Below are positions 24,180 to 33,894 of a stretch of DNA of 64,000 bases, in pieces. Location: positions 24,216,001 to 24,280,000 of the forward strand of contig JAFFJZ010000007.1 of assembly GCA_018340375.1 (NCBI GenBank), given 5' to 3'. Positions within the stretch are counted from its first letter, which is position 1. Every line of letters begins with the position of its first letter. A program made the translations under genes and the position numbers. The DNA is from Gonatopus flavifemur (taxonomy: Eukaryota > Arthropoda > Insecta > Hymenoptera > Dryinidae). The notes beneath the pieces were generated by a model. It worked only from the letters and a program-made list of their open reading frames with translations, was not told the origin of the DNA and ran no database searches.

Positions 24180-24826
24180 CTGAGAAGAAAATTCCCCCGT
24201 TCTGCAGAATTTTTAGCTGAATTTTAAAAGGTGTCGGTAGGCATTTGAAATTTCCTATTCAAGTAACACGTGCAACAATTGTTCTTTATTGAAAATGTTA
24301 TAACTTTCGCACCATTTGAGATAAAAAATTTTTCTAGGCCGATTCTTATAGGGCATTGAATTCTCTAAAAAATTATGTGTGAGTTAATTTTTTGAAATGA
24401 AAAATTTGTGTATTTAATAATTTTTCAGAGAATATTCTGCCCCACTGCCAACACGGAGAAAAATTGTCTATTATAAATTACTAGACTCGCTAGTATATTG
24501 CGGATATACTTGCATTTTGAAGTTATATACCACACATTCTCTTCAAAAGTACCAGTCTTTCTGGGAGTTAATGGTAGGATAATAACATTTTATAATAGAA
24601 AGTCTGATGCTTTTGATAAGAATGTTTGGTATATAACCTTAAAATGCAAGTATATCCTCAATATACTAGCGAGTCTAGTAATTTATAATAGATAATTTTT
24701 CTCAGTGTAGGGAAAGTTTTTATCTCAACCAGTTCAAAAGTGATACCATTTTGAATACAAAAAAATATTTCTACCTTCTAAAATTGAGCTAAAAATTCTG
24801 CCACACGGAGCAATTGTTTCTCGGTG
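24180..24826. mobile_element. Outer MITE-like element, interrupted by another
   Basis: The left end (CTGAGAAGAAAATT, then CAGAATTTTTAGCTGA) and right end (TGAGCTAAAAATTCTG, ending TTCTCGGTG) are inverted repeats with TA on both sides. The element at 24452-24707 sits within it, so the outer copy was there first. Confidence 0.6.
24452..24707. mobile_element. Inner MITE-like element with inverted repeats of about 80 bp
   Basis: The left arm (beginning CACGGAGAAAAATTG) and right arm (ending AATTTTTCTCAGTG) are nearly identical inverted copies of about 80 bp. Both carry the words ACTAGACTCGCTAGTATATTG and ATATACTTGCATTTT. The loop is about 95 bp. High arm identity suggests recent insertion. Confidence 0.7.
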
Positions 24827-25173
24827 TATGGATCCATTTTAACCCATAAATTCGATAGGTTAGTTTTTTTGGCTCACACTATTGTTCACATATCAAGAAA
24901 GAAGTTTTGTTGGAACAACAAAAATTTGGTCACTGCAACAAAACAGTTTTTTTCGGTGTATCAATTCAAAACTCTACTACTGTTCGTGTCTTCATTTTTA
25001 TCAATGCCATGGGAAGGAAAGTCGATAACGAATGGGGTTGTTATTTATATGAATACATAATTATCAGAGCAATCCATCACATGTGATTAACGAAAACGAT
25101 AGTCCTGCTACTCAGTTTAACGATTTATGAAAACTGAATCACAGTGACTTGATTTGATTTTGAATTACTATAG

Positions 25174-25500
25174 GCTGTTCTCGCCGCCATTTTGGCCGTT
25201 ACCGTTGCCGCTCCAGGAGGTTACACCGGTCTGAGTTTTGATCACGGACTTGGACCAATCCGTGCACCCGCTGTCTTGAGTCACGCACCCCCATCTTACC
25301 CCCACGTTGTTGCCGCGCCTGCTCCGGCTCCAGCTCCAGCTCCAGCTCCAGCCCCAATTTATGTTGCGCATGCTCCAGCTCCAGCTCCAGCCCCAGCTCC
25401 AGCTCCACTCCCATATTATCATGCTCAACCAATTGCTCCATTCGTACATCGTACCCCAGTTGTGACCAGAACTGTATACACTCCAATCGGCCACTATTAA
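25174..25500 (+). CDS. Ala-Pro-rich cuticular-type secreted protein, exon 2
   Basis: With exon 1 this gives a 112-residue protein. Residues 1-17 (MFKLAVLAAILAVTVAA) are a signal peptide with likely cleavage just before PGG. Two uninterrupted Ala-Pro blocks at about residues 51-65 and 71-82 are separated by IYVAH. The C-terminal part is rich in Pro, Tyr, His and Val and ends YTPIGHY. There is no chitin-binding Rebers-Riddiford consensus, so it belongs with low-complexity cuticular proteins and would be secreted to the extracellular matrix. The gene lies inside the receptor intron, same strand. The Ala-Pro DNA (GCTCCA units) is itself a tandem repeat and may vary in length between individuals. 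Confidence 0.75.
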   Translation, partial: AVLAAILAVTVAAPGGYTGLSFDHGLGPIRAPAVLSHAPPSYPHVVAAPAPAPAPAPAPAPIYVAHAPAPAPAPAPAPLPYYHAQPIAPFVHRTPVVTRTVYTPIGHY

Positions 25501-25935
25501 ACAGCATGTGGGAGAGAAGAAATTCAAGTATAATTTTAAAGAAACCTTTGAGTCAACCCTCGAGAGCAACGTCTTCATACCACCAGCCCCGTATAGTCCA
25601 TCGGAACGAAATACCAAAATTCCCCTTCATGCCAGCCTCATCTCATACTCAATCCACGAAAGAGAAATATCATCGGAAAGAAGGAACGCAAAGGAATCTT
25701 GGACATCTTGAATGTGGAATATTTCTCTGCTCCAAAGACCTGTAACAACGAGCCAGTGGGACGCAAAGAATTATTCACTCAACGTCGACCCCGCCATCGG
25801 CATAAGAAATTTTCATTCATCGACTATTCGTGTCATCGATTTCGAGTATCCCCCCGCCCCTCATTTTCCCATCTATCATTTCAAAAGTTCTGTCATGTCC
25901 GAAATCTCAATAAAATTTCAATTGAAAAACTGAAT
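25501..25935 (+). promoter_or_regulatory. 3' untranslated region with poly(A) signal
   Basis: The stop codon is TAA at 25498-25500. AATAAA at 25909-25914 is the first clear poly(A) signal downstream, giving a trailer of about 430 nt. The open frames within it have no recognisable motifs and I treat them as chance. Confidence 0.55.
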
Positions 25936-26142
25936 ATTTTATTCTTTTTTACTGTATGATTGTAGAATTATATTAGAATCGACGATGAGGATTGTTTCGA
26001 TAGGATTTGAAGTGAGCACAGTTGGAAATAATTAACATAAAAAATATGTCAGAATTAATCCTCTCGAGTTCAATGTTGATATATCATCGAATACCTGTTG
26101 TACTAAAATTTTAGTAATCTGAACCTAAACTAATGTGTTAAA

Positions 26143-26752
26143 TTAACCCATTAATGCCCATGGCAAAAGTGCTTGACCTACGGAAGGAGTAACTATTGGA
26201 AATAGGATACACTGTAAAAAATGATCGTGGAATTTTCTCCCGAAAAATGGTGGCAGCAAAATTCCTCCATAAATGGGAAATTTTCCACCATAATTTGGGG
26301 GACTTTTTCTTCATTTGCGGAGGATTCAACACCCAAAAAACAAAATAACTCCTCAAAGTGGTGGAAAAATCCCTCATTTTTTATGGAAAAACAATTCCCT
26401 CACGATGAGGGGACGAAATCCACCAACAGTCTGAAGAAAAACTCCCCACATTTTTTACAGTGTATCTAGGTGGGGGATGAATATCCACGGGAAAAAATTA
26501 TTTTCAATTTGTTTAAACGATTATTGTCTGAACAATTTGTTGAAAATGACAATTTGAGTGGATGAAAACCCCGGAATCGTATTCTATGGGAAATTATTGT
26601 TGAACAAATTATAACAATTTTCATAATTATTGTTTCAACAAACTGTGAACATTTTTTTTCTGCGGATGTTAATCCCCCGACAGGATATCCTATTTCTGAT
26701 AGTTACTTTTCCCGTAGGCTAAGCAGTTTTGTCATGGGCATTGATGAGTCAA
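26143..26752. mobile_element. piggyBac-like miniature element with another element inside
   Basis: TTAA at 26143-26146 is followed by CCCATTAATGCCCATG. The right end is the inverted complement (CATGGGCATTGATGAG) followed by TCAA, a one-base change from TTAA. Inverted arms of about 65 bp share GTAACTAT and the AAATAGGATA word. TTAA targets and CCC-type ends are characteristic of piggyBac relatives. Non-coding. Confidence 0.5.
26210..26462. mobile_element. 253-bp MITE-like element nested in the piggyBac-like copy
   Basis: Ends CACTGTAAAAAATG and CATTTTTTACAGTG are exact inverted repeats, flanked by TA on each side (26208-26209, 26463-26464). The interior contains GGTGG and CCACC words in opposite orientations. 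Worn relatives lie near 19481 and 20130-20275. Confidence 0.65.
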
Positions 26753-29700
26753 CATGTTTTGGCAATCAATTTGAATATACGAATAATTTGATGTAATTTC
26801 TCCATAACATGTCACGTGGAACATCCTCAAAACCATTTTTCATCTCTCTTTGGAATCACTTCGAAAGATATCTTGAAGAGATTCAAAAAGTATGCAACGA
26901 ATTTAGACATCTTAAGAAAGAGATATCGCAAAATATCTTATGATGTTGTGCAAAATATCTTTTGTCCACCTATATGTTTGAGACATCTTTTGGAATGCTC
27001 CAGAAGACTTCCACGAAAATGTTGATTAAGCTATTTTCAACATTTATAAAACAACTTTTTCCAATTTTAGATATCCTTTGATTGTTCAAAAACATCTTGA
27101 TAGTCCAAATGAACATTTTTATTCACATATCTAATGATTTGACATACATTAATTGTTGTTGGTTTTAAAAAATAAGAGAAATCAGATCTGAACAGATATT
27201 ACAGTTCTCTATCTCTGATCTAAAAACGGGTGATTGATCATTCGAATTACAATAACTCTCACGATATATGGTAGGAAAGGTCTGAAGAAAATCAATCGTT
27301 GCATTCGAAGAAAGTTCATTCGAACAATTTCCAATAGCTGGATGAAATTCATTTCAGGTAATTGAAAGACTAATAGCAATCCTCCATGTTTGACTGTGAT
27401 GAATAGAATCGTTTTCTCCGTCAAACATTATGAAATTTAAATGGATGAATATTTTTTCCTAATGTCTGTTGCACTGAGAAAAACCTTGTGTCAGCGTTGA
27501 ATTCTGGAAATCTCATTCACAAATATTCAAATATTTGATTCGAATTAGATCTCGGGACAATTAATTTTTTGCGACGATGGTTGTTGATTGTAGGATTCAA
27601 AGAAAAATGGTTGAACCGAATTTGTGTTTCAATTTTTTAAGTAGATCTGCCTGTTTTTTCCAGAAATATCTATATTTTGAACATTATAAAAAAGTTGATT
27701 CTAATTTGAATCTTACAATCTCATCATTGTGTATGAAAATGCGGTGGTTTTCTCATTTTTGAAATTTGTTTTCACTTATAGTTTAAATATTGATAACTCT
27801 ATGGTTGTGATAATGAAACTGTCCTAAAGAGGACTCGCATGGAAGCGTGCCGATGAATATTTGACAGAATTTTGGATGGGGATTTTCTTATAAAGCGAAT
27901 TTACTGTATTGATTTTATACCAAGCGAGTAACTACTACCTTCACGTGATGCAGAACAATAACTTCCAAAAATAATCAAAGTATGATTGCTCAAGCGCTAA
28001 ATGATGGATTATTTTAGTATCATTCTGCTATTACTGGTGAAACGAACGGGAAATTGTGCTTATCATTCTGTTATTCTATTTATCGAAGTATATTTATTAC
28101 TCAGGTCAACAACAAAAATTTTCTTCTCCAGTACTCCAAGTCTAAGAATTGATTCGGAGTGCTTTTGGTGTGTTGAATGCGAAACGAATATCAGTCTTCT
28201 TAGATTAGCTCAATTCCTATTATCTTTTATACATAATCTTCCTATATAATCTATATAATTGATGAATTTTATGCATAAAAAATTATAAAAAACGAGCTGG
28301 TCCAACAAATTTGATGTTCTTTTTGTATTCAGTGCTCTAAATGTACTCCGAATCAGTTCTCAAACCTCAGGCACCAAAATTGTTATTGACCAGTATAATT
28401 TGTTACTGACGTTGCTAAAGTTTAAATCGTTCCTTGAATCGAATAATCGAATACCCAGCTGTTGAAGATGCAAACTCTTGCAGTACATTCTTCAAACGAT
28501 GATTTCAGTGGCAAAGAATTAACCCTTTCAGGACCGCAGGCACATATTTGTGACATGAGTTTCGAAATTTTTCATGGAAAGTGTATTCGGTGAAGGTCTT
28601 CCCATTGTGGTTTATCTCAAAGAAAAAGGTCCCAGTATGCACTATGATTTTTCTCGCTCGAGAAAAAACTCAATAAATTCATCAAGTTTTGAGAATGATC
28701 ATTTTATTCATATTTTTTTCGTAAAATACTAATATAAAATGTTTTTTTCAAAAGCACCTAGAAGAAATGATTCAAATACCCTTGCACTTTTCAACTTCAG
28801 TAACAATATATAACAGAAACCTTTTGTATTCACCTGGAAAATTGGGGGCGAAACTTCTTTTCAGGACGACAGCCCCAAATACGTACCGTACTGTATCTGA
28901 TAAAATACAGGAGCTAAAAACTCCAATGCAACAGATTTATCCTATTGGGGGGGGGGGGGGGGTCGATTAAGAAAATTTCCATTCCTCTCCTCTACGAACA
29001 TCCGTTATCCTATGGTCGTGAAAAGGTTGATTCGAGAAGATAAACACCGATGATTTGTCAGATGTTGTGAGTTTTAACTTTTGTCTCTTTTCTATAAACG
29101 ATTCAAACTTCAGGAACATTAATTACTTTCCATGTTGAAAATTTTTGTTTTTATTATTTCTCTTTTTCAAGCATTGTTTATTTTTTGACGTTATTTTCAA
29201 AAAACTATATCTCAAAATATTCAATTAACCGGATTTGAATTTGAATATGGAACTCTCTCAATGTTTCTAAAATCTGGAACTGGAATTCTTTTCAATTTAC
29301 TTTTCTCTAAAACTTCCTGAATTCGATCCCCTGGATCCCTCTAAATTCCTTCAAAAAGTTCAACACACAAGTTTCTCCAATGCTCCTGCCTCTGAAGTTC
29401 TCTGAATCTTTCTGTATCCATCTGAATTTCTCAGAAACATGACCCTAATGAGAATAAATTTTGTGATTCGCCAGCATTTTCTGATTGTCCAAATCTGACA
29501 GAAATGAAGACAACTGAAGAAATTTCTGTCAGATTTAGTATTCAGAAAAACGTGGAGAAATTTTTAGGGAAGATTTTATATCACACAAAATGCACAATAC
29601 AGTGGCCCTCCAGTTTTATAAGAATCCCCGAAAGGTCAGAATTTCATCCTTATCAATTCCAAAATAGGAATAATACTAACTCAGCATGTCAAAACTTTCA

Positions 29701-30751
29701 ACAATTCGTAAGAGTTCTAATTACGTGTACTAATCCAAGCGTGAAAATCTTGTCTTGAAACTTCAGTGTTCAGAATCTCACGAATATATCAAATTCTTTT
29801 TCAAGTATAAACTTTGTATACCCGTTAATTCCTCCGGAACTTTCTTATCGTTTTTAACTAAAGTAAAATATGCATCTCAAAAATCACCTACAAATTTTAT
29901 TGACATTTTACTTCTCCGCTTATTTCCTTCGATAGTCACGAAGAGAGTCAAATGAAACACTCTATGAACCCTGATATCAAGTTGTGAACTTTATGCATCC
30001 ATTACAACTTCTTAAACCATCACCATTATGACAGACCAAATCACTTCGAAGTTTATCTGTTTACTCGACAACTTTGGTTTTCATAGAACACGAGTGCCGA
30101 CATTGAATTGAAATATTACCACCAACATCTTAAGTTTTTTTTGCCAAGAAAACTCGCAGGCGGCCATTCAAAGTGCCCGAGGCCACAAGTTCGCTATCAT
30201 TCTATTTATTTTTCCCCGCGTTTAGCGGGGAACTTTTGATGGGAAGTTTGTGGAAGTATGATGAGAGTGGTCGCGCGTGTTATCGAATATAAGGAAACGA
30301 TTATGCCTTGAATGAATTGGGAAACATTTCCTTCCACAAACATTTTCTATCGCACATACATGTATATTTCTCTCTTTCAGAGAAATGTTGAACAAGAACG
30401 CAGAATGGAAGTAGAGAGACGCGATAGTTGCGGAGAAATTCAAGATAAAAGAAACGGAGAGTCGGCGAATGGATCGGGGGTGGTTGTTACGCATCATACG
30501 GATAGATGCGACTTTTTTCAAGTGCTTTTGTGTGACTGTTGATAAAACGGAAGAGTAGGAAAACACTTTGGTGTATGGCGGGTTTTGAGTGAATTATAAG
30601 CGCACGTGATGTATACAGGATTCAAAAAGTACTTCATTCTACTTGATTTGAAGACGAACAACGAAGTTGAATCTGTTTATTCGCTAAATGAAATCGTGAT
30701 TGAATTTATCCTCTCGGAAATTTAGTATATTCTTGAATTCAGGGGTCAATC
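26753..30751. other. Intronic DNA without recognisable genes
   Basis: It includes an 'agacatctt/agatatctt' repeat patch (26850-27020), a 16-base G run at 28947-28962, and a TTAACCCTTTC start near 28520 that resembles a piggyBac-type end. A strong TCTCTCTTTCAG acceptor-like site lies near 30379, but no matching donor or coherent reading frame was found. Confidence 0.4.
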
Positions 30752-30804
30752 AACCCTTTGCACTCCGTTGTCGCAAATACGGTGACAACGGAGTGCAAAG
30801 GGTT
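30752..30804. mobile_element. Very short perfect palindrome with piggyBac-like ends
   Basis: Two perfect 21-base arms (AACCCTTTGCACTCCGTTGTC and its complement) flank an 11-base loop. TTAA lies at the right junction (30803-30806) and TCAA at the left, so it resembles a minimal TTAA-flanked element with CCCTTTGC termini. A transcribed hairpin is an alternative reading. Confidence 0.5.
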
Positions 30805-31364
30805 AAATGAAATCGAATTGTTTATTGCTGTAGTAGGAATTATTCTTAGGATTCTCTGAACGGTTTCTTTCATTGTTCTCTAAAACGTGGATAGGGAAGA
30901 CCGGGTACAATTGAAACACAGGGGTTGGTTGAGACATTGCGAATGATTGATGATTGGCTCATAATGTGGCATAAGTAACTGGAAAATGAGTTTGTATACG
31001 CGAGGAGCTCTCCGTTCCCTTCCAGCGATCTGAGCTACTGTGAAGTAATCGTTATAGTTATTCACGACGTTTCAACCGTATCCAGAGTCTCCCCTACTCA
31101 GTGAAAATTTTTGGTTCATTTGATGTTGATTCAAATTTTCGTTGTTAAAAATTTCTCATCGAAGACATCTTTAGGATATCTAAGAGATATCTTGAGATAA
31201 CTGTAAGATATCTGTTAGGGATCCTCAAGATATTTTTTAGAGTGTTTACGGAAATTTAGCAAATACCATGAATAATTGATACCTCACTACAGAAAAAATA
31301 AAAAAAGACGGTTACAGAAAAACATAGGTTCAATAAAATATAATGTCAACAAATGATCGTGAAT
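30805..31364. other. Short non-coding gap
   Basis: AT-rich with another 'agatatctt' patch at 31155-31230. Nothing coding was seen. It lies just beyond the 3' end of the minus-strand nested gene. Confidence 0.4.
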
Positions 31365-31370
31365 TTTATT
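31365..31370 (-). promoter_or_regulatory. Poly(A) signal of the Tyr-rich nested gene
   Basis: AATAAA on the minus strand lies about 90 nt after the stop codon at 31460-31462, giving a short trailer. Confidence 0.5.
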
Positions 31371-31459
31371 CCATCGTTATGATATCGAATCATCGATTCA
31401 CGTAAATATAAAAAAACATAGAGAAATTCTCGAAACGAATGCTACGCGTTGTATGATTA

Positions 31460-31660
31460 TCAATAAACGTAATAGCCCGGATAATTGTATTTGTATCCAT
31501 AACGATATCCGTACGGAGCAGCTGCGCCAGAATATAGGGGTAGAACTTTCACGTAGGAGTACGGATAAGCTGATGGATAGATCGAGTGTGGAGAATAGTA
31601 CGTAGCGCTTGGTGGATAAGGCGCACACGTGGCAACACTTATGGCGACGAGCAAGAAGAT
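31460..31660 (-). CDS. Tyr-rich small secreted (cuticle-type) protein, exon 2
   Basis: Joined to exon 1 at 32430-32419 this gives 70 residues. The N-terminus (MFKL plus IFLLVAISVATC) is a clear signal peptide, probably cut before APYPP. The mature chain of about 54 residues has 17 Tyr plus many Pro, Ser and Gly, ending in a YGYRYGYKYNYPGYYVY-like repeat. The acceptor TTACAG precedes ATC. Tyr-rich low-complexity chains of this kind occur in cuticle, where Tyr can be cross-linked, but a silk, eggshell or antimicrobial role cannot be excluded. The gene lies in the receptor intron on the opposite strand. Confidence 0.7.
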   Translation of the reverse strand: MFLLVAISVATCAPYPPSATYYSPHSIYPSAYPYSYVKVLPLYSGAAAPYGYRYGYKYNYPGYYVY

Positions 31661-32418
31661 CTGTAACACATTAGAGGAGATTACAATATTTTAATTTTCC
31701 GTTTCTATATTCTACTTCCATAAATTCGATCAATGATGACCTTTACTCCACGAGAGAGGATATCATTATATTCGCGTGGGTTGGACGATCAGCTCGCAAA
31801 AATATTCTATCAATGTAATATCGATAAACAATTTTCATTCCATAAAATAACACATCTCATCTGATACACTTGACTGATGAGGACACTTTATACGGCTCAT
31901 GCCATGTGGACCGCAAGAGAATATCAATAATTTCGCATATTTATCCAATAATAGTGCACATTGAAAGTTAATTACTCGCTCTGTTTGAATCACAATGAAG
32001 ATGCGAAAAAAACGTGTACGAGATGATCATTTTTCTTCTCTCATTTATGCCACAAAAGCGAGTAACGAGAATGTCAAGAGAAGAAAATGAAATAATTATC
32101 CAATTGTAATCAATGTATAAATTAATTCAAAGTGTTCTTGGAATATCAATTGATATGGAATAATAGAATATCTTACTCCATCTTGAGCATTCTCATTACC
32201 AGCTTTATGTGAAATTTTTTTCCTCTCCCCCGCGAATACATAGAATATCATTCAAAGTTTAATTGAATAAAATTGTTTTTCATTTACAATTCTTAAATAC
32301 AAATATTCGGAATAAATTCAAATCCGTTATAGTTTAATCCCCTCGCTTTATAAAACTCGCTCGTGTATCTCGCATCAATGGAATCGAATATACGACGTAT
32401 ACGTGTCTGCACACTCAC
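31661..32418 (-). other. Intron of the Tyr-rich gene (758 bp)
   Basis: GTGAGT donor after CTG at 32419 and TTACAG acceptor before 31660, phase 0. AT-rich; nothing else seen inside. Confidence 0.6.
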
Positions 32419-32430
32419 CAGCTTGAACAT
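32419..32430 (-). CDS. Tyr-rich small secreted protein, exon 1
   Basis: Twelve coding bases ATG TTC AAG CTG (MFKL) are followed by GTGAGT. The encoded peptide, its length and the intron position match exon 1 of the nested plus-strand gene at 20849, suggesting a shared origin or the same signal-peptide design. A TATA box lies 113 bp upstream. Confidence 0.7.
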
Positions 32431-32542
32431 GTTAAACGTTTTAACGGCTCTGCGTTTGAAAATTCCACACCGCTTCGATGATCACCGAAGATCAATCGCT
32501 GGAGACAAATAATACTGTGAAGATCGGTAGAAATCGACCTGT

Positions 32543-32549
32543 TTTTATA
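32543..32549 (-). promoter_or_regulatory. TATA box of the Tyr-rich gene
   Basis: TATAAAA on the minus strand, about 113 nt before the ATG. An initiator-like TTCACAGT lies about 30 nt downstream, near 32516, consistent with a leader of about 85 nt. Confidence 0.6.
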
Positions 32550-33271
32550 CTCAATTTTTCTCACAGAAGAATTCTCGTCTATCTCCCTACTTCCCTACGA
32601 AACCTCGATACATCCTTCGATTATTTGTTTATTCATGTTCTTTCCTTCAATTAATTTATTCAACCGCTTGATTTGTCGCGTGCATCATTGGAAGCATTAT
32701 TATCATAGTCCGATATCTGTTAATTCGCATCATCAGGTATACGTTAACTAACTATTACCGTAATGCAGTAAATAAAATAATCGGAAGTGTTGACGGTATT
32801 CGCTGAATGGGAAACACGGACTGTGACGTTCATCTTTGCTCATTGCGGTAATTAAAAATTCAGTATAACGCATTAACTATGAAGAATGCTGATCCGTATC
32901 AAGTTTATCATTGATTTATGGAAGGACTTTTATGGCATTACAGTGGCGACATTAAACTTTGCTTCCTTGAGAGGAAGGCCAGTCGTATGAACGACTGGAT
33001 GAACCGAACGCGAAACAAATGATATGCAGGAGGTGGTAGATAGGATGAAAGGATTTCTATTGTGGGAGGGAACAGATTGTTGTATCCGCGTTTGATTTCC
33101 TCGAATTGCAACGACTCTGTTGAAACGAAAATTAGATGAATTTTTATCCTTTGTTAACTGCAATTGTATTATAAAAAAGTAGGATTTATTTGAATAGGTC
33201 CACAATGTGTCATTTAAAATAGAGGGGAGTGATACATTTTTTCAAATAAACAAAGTATTTATCCGAACCTA
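32550..33271. other. Non-coding DNA upstream of the Tyr-rich gene
   Basis: AT-rich; nothing coding seen. It would contain any upstream control region of the minus-strand gene. Confidence 0.4.
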
Positions 33272-33683
33272 CACGGAGAAAAAAAAATTTGCTGATAGCG
33301 AAATCTTTTCAGCTATCAATCAATTTTTTAGCTATGGTAGCCACACATTTTTGCTATTCTGTATATAATACTGGACATTTTGCTAGTCCAACGAACACTT
33401 TGCTGCTTTAGTTAATCGTGCTGCTTACTCGGCAATCCAGTTTCCTCCGGCAGCGAATTTTCCGCTAGATCAGCAAAAAGATTTGCTATTCTGTATGCAA
33501 TACCTCGACTTGCTCCACTGTAAAAAGGAAGTCTTAAAATCAAATCATTTTATGACTGAATTTATGATGCAAAAAAATTAAGTCAAAAAAGCAATTGTCG
33601 ACACAATCGAAGAGGCATTATTTGAAATTAAGATACGAGCTTTCTTTTTACAGTGTTTCTCAGCAAGTTTTTTTTTCTCCGTG
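33272..33683. mobile_element. MITE-like element interrupted by a second one
   Basis: Ends CACGGAGAAAAAAAAATT and AAGTTTTTTTTTCTCCGTG are inverted repeats, flanked by TA at 33270-33271 and 33684-33685. The interior repeats TTGCTA/AGCAAA words, like the element at 1575-1798. A separate element at 33516-33655 is inserted near its right end. Confidence 0.65.
33516..33655. mobile_element. 140-bp MITE-like element nested in another
   Basis: Ends CACTGTAAAAAGGAAG and CTTTCTTTTTACAGTG are inverted repeats. The same family is present at 41359-41508 with matching ends and the motifs AAGTCTTAA and GTCG in the body. Removing it restores the neighbouring TTGCT...CAGCAAG pattern. Confidence 0.65.
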
Positions 33684-33690
33684 TATTTAA

Positions 33691-33894
33691 GGGGATACTA
33701 GCGCCGGGATTTCAGCCAAGTCTTTCGTGTAAGATTTTGCCACAATATTTGAATATTTTCAAAATATCGCTCTGTACAGCATTTCTTGAATGTCTATAGA
33801 AATGCTGTATAGAGCCATATTTTGAAAATATGACAGTATTTTGGATAAATCTTACACGAAAAATTTGGCTAATGTCCCAGCGCTAGTATCTCCT
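33691..33894. repeat. 204-bp foldback repeat with arms of about 90 bp
   Basis: The left arm begins GGGGATACTAGCGC and the right arm ends GCGCTAGTATCTCC. Inner words AATATTTTCAAAATAT and TCTTACACGAAA recur in opposite orientation, and the loop centres on a second short palindrome (ATTTCT...AGAAAT). It directly follows the element ending at 33683. Confidence 0.6.

Larger units (their letters stand above)
20861..25173 (+). other. Intron of the Ala-Pro-rich gene (about 4.3 kb)
   Basis: It runs from GTAAGA to ACTATAG. No other exon was found inside. It contains 'agatatctt'-type repeat words at 21.3-21.45 kb, a CACTGAGAAG-type element start near 21778, worn miniature-element pieces at 24.0-24.1 kb, and the nested pair of elements at 24180-24826. 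Confidence 0.6.

Noticed and set aside
25168..25617. Long antisense open frame with Trp-Ser-rich repeats
   Set aside because: It is the complement of the Ala-Pro coding repeat; the sense strand has a signal peptide, splice sites and a poly(A) signal.
30222..30566. Open frames on both strands near a strong acceptor-like site at 30379
   Set aside because: No partner donor or coherent protein; the frames contradict each other.
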